This document shows, in pieces, positions 17,069-24,877 of a stretch of 46,329 nt of DNA. The first letter of the stretch is position 1. The number at the start of each line of letters is the position of its first letter. This DNA is from Armatimonadota bacterium (GTDB taxonomy: Bacteria; Armatimonadota; Hebobacteria; GCA-020354555; CP070648), in the NCBI GenBank assembly GCA_020354555.1, contig CP070648.1, positions 464,115 through 510,443 on the forward strand, written 5' to 3'. The position numbers were made by a program, and so were the translations under genes. The notes under the pieces were generated by a model, which did no database searches, was not told the origin of the DNA, and worked only from the letters and a program-made list of their open reading frames with translations.

Positions 17069-18193
17069 ATGAGGCGCAACACGGCCGTGCGCGGTACGGC
17101 ATGGCTCGCAGGCCTGGTGGCGCTCGTATTCCTACTGGGCGCGCTCCTGGCGTGCGACGCCGAGGCGGGGTTCTTCAGCAAGGTCAAGGGTCCGAAAGCG
17201 AGTTCCCAGAAGGAAAGCACGTCCCCGCCCTCGACAAGCAGCAGCCAGCCGAAAAGCGGCGGCTTCCTAAGTAAGGTCAAGAGCAAGGGGCCGACGCCGT
17301 ACATCCCGTCGAAGCCCGCTCCTTCACCACCGTCAAACACGCCGCTGCCGAGCGACAAGCCCGGCTTCTTCAGCCCGACCAAGGACAAACCGCAGCTCGG
17401 CGTCCCGCACCCGTCCACACCGGGCAATCCCCCGGGCGACTTCGTGTTCACGCGGCCCAGGGATGGTTGGAAGCAGGATCCGGGAGTGCTGCGGGACGTC
17501 ACGTCGACGCCGAGGCACGGCTGGAACAGCCGTGGGTACTTCGAGCAACTGCGCCGTGAGATCGAGGCGCGCCGCCACCGAGAGCGACACGTCCATTACT
17601 GGTACTATCCCTACGACTACACCTACTACCGCTGGTACCGCTACCACGTCGTGCCGCTTTACGTGTCGGTGGACAGCTACGGTTATGGCTACACGTACCT
17701 CTATCCGGACTACCGGTTCTACTATGCCGCGCCGACGACCATCATCATGGTGGAGCCCAACGATTGGGTGTACGGCGAGACGTACGTCCCGTACGCGACC
17801 TGGCCCTCCAATGACTTGATGGAGGCGAAGCGCGACATCGAGCGCGGGTGGCGACACGAACGCCTCGAGTTGATTGACCGCCACCTGGATCCCGACCACC
17901 AGATCGCCAGCTACCTGCGCGATGAGTACACGCACAGCCTGTCGGCGGAGGAGTTCCGGCAGCTCACACTTGATGCGTTTTCCAGCATTCGCACGGTGAG
18001 CTTCGAGCTGACCTCGGCGCGCTACGTCTCGACACGCTACTGGGCGCGGCTGAAGGGTAAGCACGTCTTCTACGATCCCTTCGACAAGCGCACCGTCGTC
18101 TACGTCAGCTACCTGATGCGCCGGGTCGACTACGATGCCGGGCATGAGCGCTGGATGATCTGGGAAGTCCGCCAGTCGCCGTCCCCGGACTGA
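17069..18193 (+). CDS. Exported Pro/Ser-rich and Tyr-rich protein of unknown function
   Basis: A 374-residue protein. ATG 17069 is chosen because it follows an excellent AAAGGAGG and opens a signal sequence (MRRNTAVRGTAW, then LVALVFLLGALLAC). The Cys could be lipidated (LLAC, an atypical lipobox) or cleavage could occur after AEA. Residues about 30-125 are low-complexity Pro/Ser/Lys with a repeated GFFSKVK/GFLSKVK motif. Residues about 175-230 are extremely Tyr-rich (HYWYYPYDYTYYRWYRYH, then YGYGYTYLYPDYRFYY). The C-terminal third looks globular. I recognise no family; a surface or envelope role is inferred from export and composition. A terminator follows at 18251. Confidence 0.75.
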   Translation: MRRNTAVRGTAWLAGLVALVFLLGALLACDAEAGFFSKVKGPKASSQKESTSPPSTSSSQPKSGGFLSKVKSKGPTPYIPSKPAPSPPSNTPLPSDKPGFFSPTKDKPQLGVPHPSTPGNPPGDFVFTRPRDGWKQDPGVLRDVTSTPRHGWNSRGYFEQLRREIEARRHRERHVHYWYYPYDYTYYRWYRYHVVPLYVSVDSYGYGYTYLYPDYRFYYAAPTTIIMVEPNDWVYGETYVPYATWPSNDLMEAKRDIERGWRHERLELIDRHLDPDHQIASYLRDEYTHSLSAEEFRQLTLDAFSSIRTVSFELTSARYVSTRYWARLKGKHVFYDPFDKRTVVYVSYLMRRVDYDAGHERWMIWEVRQSPSPD

Positions 18194-18250
18194 GGCGTAC
18201 GGCGCGTTCGATTCGCGGCGAACGCGCACGCATCCAGTTTGACTGAGCGT

Positions 18251-18286
18251 CGGCCCTGGTCGCGACAGAGCGGCCAGGGCCGTTTT
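18251..18286 (+). terminator. Intrinsic terminator
   Basis: CGGCCCTGG (18251-18259) pairs perfectly with CCAGGGCCG (18274-18282), followed by TTTT. It ends the transcript of the Tyr-rich protein gene and separates it from the mini transcription unit at 18354. Confidence 0.8.
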
Positions 18287-18353
18287 CTGCTGGGGCTGAC
18301 TCATTCTGCTTGCCGTGTCGCGGCAGCGCCCCTCGAACAACCACCGCCACCGC

Positions 18354-18382
18354 TTGACAAGTCCCGGTCTTGCCGCTACTAT
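18354..18382 (+). promoter_or_regulatory. Strong promoter of a miniature transcription unit
   Basis: Perfect -35 TTGACA (18354-18359), optimal 17-bp spacer, -10 TACTAT (18377-18382, 4 of 6). Transcription should start near 18389, only a few nt before the AAAGGAGGTG at 18394. Confidence 0.75.
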
Positions 18383-18411
18383 TGCGGGTAGCGAAAGGAG
18401 GTGGTGTGCAT

Positions 18412-18447
18412 ATGGTTAACTTAGCACGAGGTGAGGCTGGAGGCTAG
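18412..18447 (+). CDS. 11-codon micro-frame (MVNLARGEAGG)
   Basis: ATG 18412 lies 10 nt after the core GGAGG of an extended AAAGGAGGTG. GTG 18406 in frame would add two residues (VH). The frame ends at TAG 18445-18447. After the TAG the same frame stays open and reads YLLEDFLHVLRHD, which looks protein-like; whether that means anything is unknown. The small size forbids homology arguments. The support is the quality of the promoter, ribosome-binding site and terminator around it. It could be a leader peptide, a secreted or signalling peptide, or fortuitous within a small RNA. Confidence 0.4.
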   Translation: MVNLARGEAGG

Positions 18448-18488
18448 TACCTGCTCGAAGACTTCCTCCATGTCCTCAGACATGACAG

Positions 18489-18526
18489 GGACGGAGCCGC
18501 AGCAGGTCGGCTCCGTCCTGCTTTTT
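18489..18526 (+). terminator. Strong intrinsic terminator
   Basis: GGACGGAGCCG (18489-18499) pairs over 11 perfect base pairs with CGGCTCCGTCC (18508-18518) around CAGCAGGT, followed by TGCTTTTT. It closes the mini transcription unit 445 bp before the diguanylate cyclase start. Confidence 0.9.
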
Positions 18527-18971
18527 GCCCCGGCCGAGTAGCGCGCCGCCCCCACGTTCGGCCGCGGCGTCCTCGCCCCGAACCCCGCGTGCACGCTGCC
18601 GCATAGACCGAATCACCTCTCCATCGAGCCCGGGCTTGTGCACGCGCGGCACCGTAGGCCCCTCCGGAGCCCCCAATGCGTCGAGGCCGTCGCACCTCCC
18701 CCGGGATCGGGCCCGTGAGCGTGATTCCTTGGTCTGCCGCCCTTCCCGTGACAGACGGACCCCGTTAATGTGGAATAACGCCCACAAAGTCTTGCTGTCA
18801 GGGGCGGACTGCCCCACCGGGCACGAACCCGCGGAAGTCGGTCCGGAAAAGGTCCCGGACCGTCTGCCGACTTGACGCCCGGCGTCGCGCAATACTGGAA
18901 GACTTTCATCAATCACATCACATCACACCGTGCGTCTGACGTGCGGCACAAAACAACAGAGGTCGCATGAC
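18527..18971 (+). other. Noncoding stretch with a structured segment
   Basis: No convincing gene. At 18835-18873 there is an imperfect hairpin: AAGTCGG with CCGACTT outside, GGTCCGG (18840-18846) with CCGGACC (18855-18861) inside. A TTGACG (18872-18877) could be a -35 for the cyclase gene but no good -10 follows at the right distance. No c-di-GMP riboswitch motif was found despite the cyclase downstream. Confidence 0.4.
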
Positions 18972-20555
18972 ATGCCCCCCGAACAGCCGTTAGGGACACA
19001 CGCCTCAACGGAACCGCCCCTCGACGCCTCCGGCGACGCGAGCGCGTCGTTCACGGCCATGACGGCACAGATAGCGTCGGTGGTTCGCCTCGTCGTTTTG
19101 CTGACCGTTGTGCTCATGCTCCGGCTGCGTCAACTGCCGCTGGTGTTCGATTCGCTTGACATCTTGCTCGCACTAGGCGCGTGCTACGTCGTCGTCACCA
19201 CGCTGTTCCCGCGGCGCTGGAGAAGCTCGCAGCTCACTCGTCTCCTTCTCATCTGCGACATCGTGCTGATCTCGGGCCTGATCTGGATCACGGGCGGCAC
19301 GCGCAGCGAGTATTACCTGCTGTATTACCTGCCGATTCTGCACGGGGCGAGCCGCCTCAACTTCCGCGACGCGATAACCGCGTCGGTGTTGGCGGCGATC
19401 TGCTATCTCTTCATCGCCATTGCCGCGGGGCCGCTCGTGCCCATTATGACGACCGGCATACTGAGAGCGGGCGCCTTTGGCGGCTCGGTCATCATCCTCG
19501 CCGTATTCTTTGCCGTTCTCTCCCACGAGGCGCGCACCAATCGACTGCTTACGGAGAAACTGCGCGAGGCGTTCGACAGCGTGTCGGCAGTGTATGACAT
19601 CGCCCGGGTGGCGAGCACCCGCGACAGCGTGCAAGACGTGATGGGCACGACGCTGCGGCAAGCGATGCGGCTCTCGGAGGCCGACGGCGGCGTCCTCGCC
19701 GTGCTCGACAGCGAGGGGCGGTTTCACGTGGCGGCGCAACACGGCGCCGACGACGCACCCGAAGTGGCATTCGACCAAGCGCTTGCTGGGACAGCGATCG
19801 AGGGCCGCCGGTGGTTGTCGCGCGAAGTCGCGGACCCGCGACCCGACAAGCAGCCCGCCCACGAGTTCTTCATCCCCATGTTTGCCGGCTGGCATCCGCT
19901 GGCGGTAATGCAGATTCGCACGACTCGCCCCGCCGGCTTGCAGGAGCGGGATATGGAACTCGTACGTGCGTTGTGCGCCGAGGCCGCGATGGCCATCGAG
20001 AATGCTCGCCTCCGCGCCGAAACGAAGCGCGCGGCGGCCACCGATTACCTGACCGGCCTATGCAATCGCCGAGAGTTCGCACTCCGTCTGGAGGCGGAGA
20101 TTCGGCGCACCGCGCGGCACGGCGGCGAAGTCGCCTTGGTGCTGCTCGACGCCGACGACTTCAAGCGCTGCAACGATTCGCACGGGCATCAAGCCGGCGA
20201 CCAGGTGCTGCAGGCGCTGGCGGAGCGCATCGAGGCCGTCATCCGCGGCGAGGATACCGCCGCACGTTACGGCGGCGACGAATTCGCAATTATCCTGCCG
20301 CAGACCGACATCGCCGGCGCCCGCGTCGTGGCGCAGAAACTTCAGCGAGAACTTCAAACGCTGACGTTCGATTGGAGCGCCGACACGTGGCAGCTCACGG
20401 TCAGTACCGGTGTCAGCGCGTCAGGCGAAGAGCTCTCCGCTAACTTGTTGCTGCAGAAGGCCGACCGAGCACTGTACGAGGCCAAGAGCGCAGGCAAGAA
20501 CCAGATCTGTGTGTGGCAGGCCAACGCACAAGCTGAATCGGCGGCAACCCCGTGA
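18972..20555 (+). CDS. Membrane GAF-GGDEF diguanylate cyclase
   Basis: A 527-residue protein that should make c-di-GMP from two GTP. The N-terminal 190 residues hold about five transmembrane helices with the shared signature GGTRSEYYLLYYLPILHGASRL; a GAF-like domain follows (about 200-360), then GGDEF. The active site is canonical: DYLTGLCNRREF, DADDFKRCNDSHGH and GGDEF at 434-438. The product-inhibition I-site RxxD is RGED at 425-428, five residues before the GGDEF as required. ATG 18972 is preferred (AGAGG nine nt upstream); the frame is open back to GTG 18930. A paralogue follows 55 bp downstream. Confidence 0.92.
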   Translation: MPPEQPLGTHASTEPPLDASGDASASFTAMTAQIASVVRLVVLLTVVLMLRLRQLPLVFDSLDILLALGACYVVVTTLFPRRWRSSQLTRLLLICDIVLISGLIWITGGTRSEYYLLYYLPILHGASRLNFRDAITASVLAAICYLFIAIAAGPLVPIMTTGILRAGAFGGSVIILAVFFAVLSHEARTNRLLTEKLREAFDSVSAVYDIARVASTRDSVQDVMGTTLRQAMRLSEADGGVLAVLDSEGRFHVAAQHGADDAPEVAFDQALAGTAIEGRRWLSREVADPRPDKQPAHEFFIPMFAGWHPLAVMQIRTTRPAGLQERDMELVRALCAEAAMAIENARLRAETKRAAATDYLTGLCNRREFALRLEAEIRRTARHGGEVALVLLDADDFKRCNDSHGHQAGDQVLQALAERIEAVIRGEDTAARYGGDEFAIILPQTDIAGARVVAQKLQRELQTLTFDWSADTWQLTVSTGVSASGEELSANLLLQKADRALYEAKSAGKNQICVWQANAQAESAATP

Positions 20556-20610
20556 CGGCCGTTGTCGCCAGGCGCTGCAACACGTTGCCACCGCAGAAGG
20601 CACACGCCAG

Positions 20611-22218
20611 GTGAAAGACGGCAACCGCCAAACACTCAATAACGCAGCAGTCGCCATCCGCGCGGTGGTCCTACTCACCGCCACGATCATGACGCGCGTG
20701 CGGATGCACGCCGCTCCGGCGACCTTGGGATTGGACATCCTTCTCGTTTGCGGGGGACTGTATGTGCTGCTGACATCTGTCCTCGATCGCCTCGGGCCGC
20801 GCTACCGGCCCGACGTCAGTGCGCTCGTCGGCTTGGACGTATTCTACATCACCGCCCTGGTGTGGCAGACCGGTGGCCTCGCCAGCGAGTTCTATCTGCT
20901 CTATTACCTGCCCATTCTACACGCCAGTGTGCGCCTCGACTTCCGCCACGCGGTGCTGTCTTCCATGCTAGCCGCGCTGTGCTACGGGTTGATAACGGTC
21001 GCGGGAGGGCCGGACGTCCCGGTGCAAAGCACCCCGGCGCTTCAGTTGGCCACGTTTGGCGGATCCGCGCTAATCCTGGCGCTTTTCTTCGCGACCGCCG
21101 CGGCTCTGTCCAGAAGCCAGCGCGAAACAACCGACCGCTTGGAGCGAACGGTCGAGCGGCTGTCGGCGCTGTACCGCATCGCGCGCGCGGTTCACGCCAA
21201 GGACAGCTTGCAGAGCGTCGTCGATACGAGCCTTGAACTCGGGTTGGAGCTCACGGGGGCGCGCTTCGGGTATGTGGCACTGGGCAACGGCGCCGGCGAA
21301 CTGCTGGTCAAAGCCAGCCGCGCCGCAAGCAGCCAGGGGGATATCGGCGAGCACCCGCCGTTCGATCGCCGTCTCGCGGAGCAGTGTCTGGTGCGGCGGG
21401 CGCCGGCGGTGACCGACGTTCGGGGCGATCATCCCGAAGTGGCCGGCGCGCTGCGCGCGGGATGCTGCGTGATCTCCGTTCCGTTGGTACACAACGACAA
21501 CGCCTATGGGGCGGTGCAGCTCTACGATGCTCCCGGCGAGACGTGCGGTGAGCGGGAACTCGAGACGCTGGTCGCGCTATGCGGGGAGGCGTCGCGCGCG
21601 ATCGAGAACGCCCGTCTGCTGGCCGAGGTTCACCGCTTGGCGGTGACAGACGAACTCACCGGGCTCTACCACCGCAGCGAGTTCCGACGTTTGCTCGCCG
21701 CGGAAGTTGACAACGCGCGGGCCAACGGGGGCGTCATCACGGTGCTTCTGTTCGATATTGACGGGATGCAGCAGATTGGGGCTGAGCACGGACCCGAGGC
21801 GGCGGACGAGGTACTGCTCGCCTTCGCAGACATGTTACGCCGGTACATCAGATCGCAGGACATCGCCGCGCGCTACGGCGCCGACGAGTTCGCAGTGCTG
21901 CTGCCGCAGGGAGGCATTGACGGTGCGCGAGCCGTTGCGGCGCGGCTGTGCCATGCCATGGCGCGCCATCCGTTCCACCTCCACAGCGAGGACGAGGTCC
22001 GTCATTTCAGCGTTTGCGCCGGCGCGGTCGTTGCCAAGGAGATGCCCGACGACCCGGATCATCTGATCGGGCGCGCCGACGAAGCGCTGTTCGAGGCAAG
22101 GCAGGCGGGGCCGGGCCAGATCCGTTTCTGGGAGGCCACCGTCAAGCGCGGCGTCGTGACGCAGATGCGTCAGATCGTGGAGCACGTGCAGCACTCCTCA
22201 GACGAGCAGTGGCGCTGA
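20611..22218 (+). CDS. Degenerate membrane GAF-GGDEF protein
   Basis: A 535-residue paralogue of the preceding cyclase with the same architecture: membrane segments containing GGLASEFYLLYYLPILHASVRL, a GAF domain (about 180-340) and a GGDEF domain. Its active site is altered at several places: GADEF (423-427) instead of GGDEF, TGLYHR instead of TGLxNR, and DIDGMQQIGAEHGP where the partner has DADDFKRCNDSHGH, so the Lys, Asn and Asp expected there are lost. The I-site RxxD is kept (RSQD, 414-417). It is probably catalytically weak or dead and may bind c-di-GMP or regulate its partner. The GTG start at 20611 has AGAAGG upstream; the frame is open further 5'. Confidence 0.85.
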   Translation: MKDGNRQTLNNAAVAIRAVVLLTATIMTRVRMHAAPATLGLDILLVCGGLYVLLTSVLDRLGPRYRPDVSALVGLDVFYITALVWQTGGLASEFYLLYYLPILHASVRLDFRHAVLSSMLAALCYGLITVAGGPDVPVQSTPALQLATFGGSALILALFFATAAALSRSQRETTDRLERTVERLSALYRIARAVHAKDSLQSVVDTSLELGLELTGARFGYVALGNGAGELLVKASRAASSQGDIGEHPPFDRRLAEQCLVRRAPAVTDVRGDHPEVAGALRAGCCVISVPLVHNDNAYGAVQLYDAPGETCGERELETLVALCGEASRAIENARLLAEVHRLAVTDELTGLYHRSEFRRLLAAEVDNARANGGVITVLLFDIDGMQQIGAEHGPEAADEVLLAFADMLRRYIRSQDIAARYGADEFAVLLPQGGIDGARAVAARLCHAMARHPFHLHSEDEVRHFSVCAGAVVAKEMPDDPDHLIGRADEALFEARQAGPGQIRFWEATVKRGVVTQMRQIVEHVQHSSDEQWR

Positions 22219-22266
22219 CGAAGTGGCTTCGCCCGGCGCCCGTGACCGGCGGCGCCGCGGGCGGCA

Positions 22267-24576
22267 TCAAGCCCCCGCCTCAGGCGGCTCCCCGGTCTTC
22301 TCCTCAAGCGCCGTCTCCGCGCCCAGGCCGCTCCGCTTGCTGAACACCACCGCGGTGCCGAGCGCGGCGATCGCCGCGAGCACCACCACAACGCGCAGCG
22401 CCGGGCTCATCTCTCCCAACTGCGTTGCCGCCACAAACGGCGCCAACAGAAGCGCCACCAAGTTCATTACCTTAATCAGCGGGTTGAGCGCGGGCCCCGC
22501 AGTGTCCTTGAGGGGATCGCCGACCGTATCGCCGATGACTGCTGCCTTGTGAAACTCGGTGCCCTTGCCGCCGTAGAGCCCGTCCTCGATCTTTTTCTTC
22601 GCGTTATCCCATGCGCCGCCGGTATTCGCCATAAACACGGCCATAAGCTGTCCGGTGAGGATCGCCCCCGCGAGGTAGCCGCCGAGCGCTGCGGCGCCGA
22701 GCCCGAAAGCGACCAGGACCGGCGTGGCGATGGCGAGCAGGCCCGGGCCGATAAGCTCCTTCTGCGCCGCGCGAGTGCTGATCTCGACACACCGAGAGTA
22801 CTCGGGGCGCCCGGTGCCTTCCATGATGCCCGGGATCTCGCGGAACTGGCGCCGCACTTCATCCACGAGCAAGCCCGCCGCGCGGCCGACTGCGCGGATG
22901 GCGAAACTGGAGAACAGGAACGGCACCGCGCCGCCGATGAGCAGCCCGATGAACACGGGCGGGAAGTTAACGCGTATTCCCGTTTCCACCAGTTCGCTCT
23001 CCGCCGCGAAGGACGCGAACAGAGAGGTCGCCGCGACCACCGCAGTGGCAATGGCGAAGCCCTTGGTCAGGGCTTTGGTCGTGTTGCCTACGGCGTCCAG
23101 GCGGGCGACGATGCGATGGGCTGCCTCCTGTTTCTTGTCCCCTTCCTTCAACGCACCCGACATCTCGAAAATGCCGTTGGCGTTGTCCGATATCGGCCCG
23201 TATGTATCCATTGCTAGAATGTAGCCGGTCGTCGTCAGCAGCCCGAGGCCGGCCAACGCAATGCCGTAGAACGCCAGCGCGAGGTTGCCGCTGAAGATCA
23301 CGAACGAAACGAGCATGGTGAAACAGATCGCCAGGATCGCCCACACGCTGCTCTCCATGCCTTCCGCGAGCCCGGCCAGCAGCATGGTGGCCGCGCCGGT
23401 GCGCGTCGAGCGCGCGATCTCGGTTACCGGCGCCTTGTCGGTGTGCGTGAAATGCTCGGTGAGTCGGCCGATGATCAGCGCGAGCACGATGCCCATTGCC
23501 GTCGCCACGAAGAAGCGCCAGTCCGGCAGGTAGAGCACCGTCACCACCCCGAATCCGGCCGCGGCGAGCAGCGCCGAGACCCAGAAGCCGACATTGATCG
23601 GCTGCATCGGGTTCATGTCCTCGTCATCGCGGCCGCGCACGCTCCAGGTGCCGACGATGGAGGCGAACACGCCCACCGCCCGCACGAGCAACGGATAGAT
23701 GATGAGCTTGAGGCCGAACCCGAGGTCGGCCCCGACGAAGATGGCCGCCGCGCCGAGAATGATGGCCGCCACCAGCGTCACTTCGTAGCTCTCGAAGACG
23801 TCGGCGGCCATGCCGGCGCAGTCCCCGACGTTGTCGCCGACGTTGTCGGCGATGACGGCGGCGTTGCGGGGGTCATCCTCGGGGATGCCCTTCTCGACCT
23901 TGCCCACGAGGTCGGCTCCGACGTCCGCCGCCTTGGTGTAGATTCCGCCGCCGACCCTCATGAAGAGCGCCGCCAGGCACCCGCCGAAGCCGAAGCCCAC
24001 GAGCACGCGCATCGCATCCTCGCGGAACACGAGAAAGATGACCGTGGCGCCGAGCAGGCCCAGGCCGACCGTGAACATCCCCGACACCGTCCCCGCCTGG
24101 AACGCCAACTCGAGCGCGCGCTTAAAGCTGCCGAGCGCCGCATTCGCCACGCGCACATTCGCGCGCACCGCCACGCCCATCCCGACGTAACCCGCGCCAT
24201 ATGACGCGAACACGCCCATGAGGAACGCCAGCGCGATCCCGAGCGCGATCATCGGATCCTCGGCGTACTTCCCCTGGTACATGAAGTAAAGGCCGATCGT
24301 GATGACGAGCACGAGGACGATCATCGTCCGGAACTGCCGACCCAGGTAGGCCATCGCCCCGTCGTGAATCGCGGAGGCGACGTTCTGCATGGCCTCGCTG
24401 CCGGCGGGCGCTCGCGCAACCTTGCGCGTCAGGTACCACCCATAGAGCAGCGCGATGACCGCTGTAATCAGCACCGCCCACAGCATACCCCACTCCAGCG
24501 GCGGCAGCGTGGGCAGCGTAAGCTCGCCCTCGCTCATCGGGATGCGTGCGTGTTGTATCTCGCCTCCCACAGGCAT
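22267..24576 (-). CDS. hppA: K+-independent H+-translocating membrane pyrophosphatase
   Basis: A 769-residue integral membrane protein with about 16 helices that hydrolyses pyrophosphate and pumps protons. The substrate loop DVGADLVGKVEKGIPEDDPRN is at about 218-238, followed by ADNVGDNVGDCAGMAADVFE. In GNTTKALTKG (497-506) the Lys501 and Thr504 replace the Ala and Gly of K+-dependent enzymes, which marks the K+-independent, H+-pumping class. The ATG at 24576 follows AAGGAGGA. A leader hairpin lies just upstream at 24594-24626. It is the last gene of the minus-strand cluster with two phosphofructokinases and two RCK proteins, and ends against the convergent GGDEF gene. Confidence 0.96.
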   Translation of the reverse strand: MPVGGEIQHARIPMSEGELTLPTLPPLEWGMLWAVLITAVIALLYGWYLTRKVARAPAGSEAMQNVASAIHDGAMAYLGRQFRTMIVLVLVITIGLYFMYQGKYAEDPMIALGIALAFLMGVFASYGAGYVGMGVAVRANVRVANAALGSFKRALELAFQAGTVSGMFTVGLGLLGATVIFLVFREDAMRVLVGFGFGGCLAALFMRVGGGIYTKAADVGADLVGKVEKGIPEDDPRNAAVIADNVGDNVGDCAGMAADVFESYEVTLVAAIILGAAAIFVGADLGFGLKLIIYPLLVRAVGVFASIVGTWSVRGRDDEDMNPMQPINVGFWVSALLAAAGFGVVTVLYLPDWRFFVATAMGIVLALIIGRLTEHFTHTDKAPVTEIARSTRTGAATMLLAGLAEGMESSVWAILAICFTMLVSFVIFSGNLALAFYGIALAGLGLLTTTGYILAMDTYGPISDNANGIFEMSGALKEGDKKQEAAHRIVARLDAVGNTTKALTKGFAIATAVVAATSLFASFAAESELVETGIRVNFPPVFIGLLIGGAVPFLFSSFAIRAVGRAAGLLVDEVRRQFREIPGIMEGTGRPEYSRCVEISTRAAQKELIGPGLLAIATPVLVAFGLGAAALGGYLAGAILTGQLMAVFMANTGGAWDNAKKKIEDGLYGGKGTEFHKAAVIGDTVGDPLKDTAGPALNPLIKVMNLVALLLAPFVAATQLGEMSPALRVVVVLAAIAALGTAVVFSKRSGLGAETALEEKTGEPPEAGA

Positions 24577-24877
24577 ATTCGAACATCCTCCTTGTCTAAT
24601 CCGCGTTATTCGCGACGAGCTTAGACCACGTACACAGCGCGCCCCACGACCGTCACGAACAACCCGAACGCCGCGGCTAGGCGGACGTGGAGACGATGCC
24701 GCCGACCCGCCGCAGGTGCGAGCTAATGACAGGCCAGCTATCTGGGCCCAGGCGCGCTCCAGGTCTCAGCAGATGCACGCGTCGTCGTTGGAGCACGGTA
24801 TCCCCCGCCGCGGCAATGATGTCGCGGCGTGCCGCACAGTCTCGCGGCCGAATCAGTGATTCCCGCCACGGCAGCGA
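24577..24877 (-). other. Intergenic gap upstream of hppA
   Basis: No gene is visible. The minus strand carries a hairpin next to the hppA ribosome-binding site: GTCTAA with TTAGAC, plus inner CGCG with CGCG (24594-24626). No clear promoter was found, so hppA could be read through from pfkA or have its own unrecognised promoter. Confidence 0.4.

Larger units (their letters stand above)
18389..18526 (+). ncRNA. Candidate small RNA or leader transcript, about 138 nt
   Basis: Delimited by the promoter at 18354 and the terminator at 18489-18526. It contains an ideal ribosome-binding site, an 11-codon frame, and a hairpin CATGTC (18469-18474) with GACATG (18479-18484) around CTCA. The segment CCTCC (18465-18469) can pair either with the Shine-Dalgarno GGAGG (18397-18401) or, as CCTCCA, with TGGAGG at the end of the frame (18438-18443), so two alternative folds are possible. 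I do not recognise it as a known RNA class. Confidence 0.5.

Noticed and set aside
18445-18447. Pyrrolysine or readthrough at TAG in the micro-frame
   Set aside because: No pyl genes or PYLIS-like element is visible. The TAG is more simply a stop, so this is kept only as a low-interest note.
18476-18916. 146-codon minus-strand frame and overlapping plus-strand frame in the 18.5-18.9 kb gap
   Set aside because: Both are Arg/Pro/Ala-rich with no family resemblance and no ribosome-binding site, and they run through the terminator hairpin.
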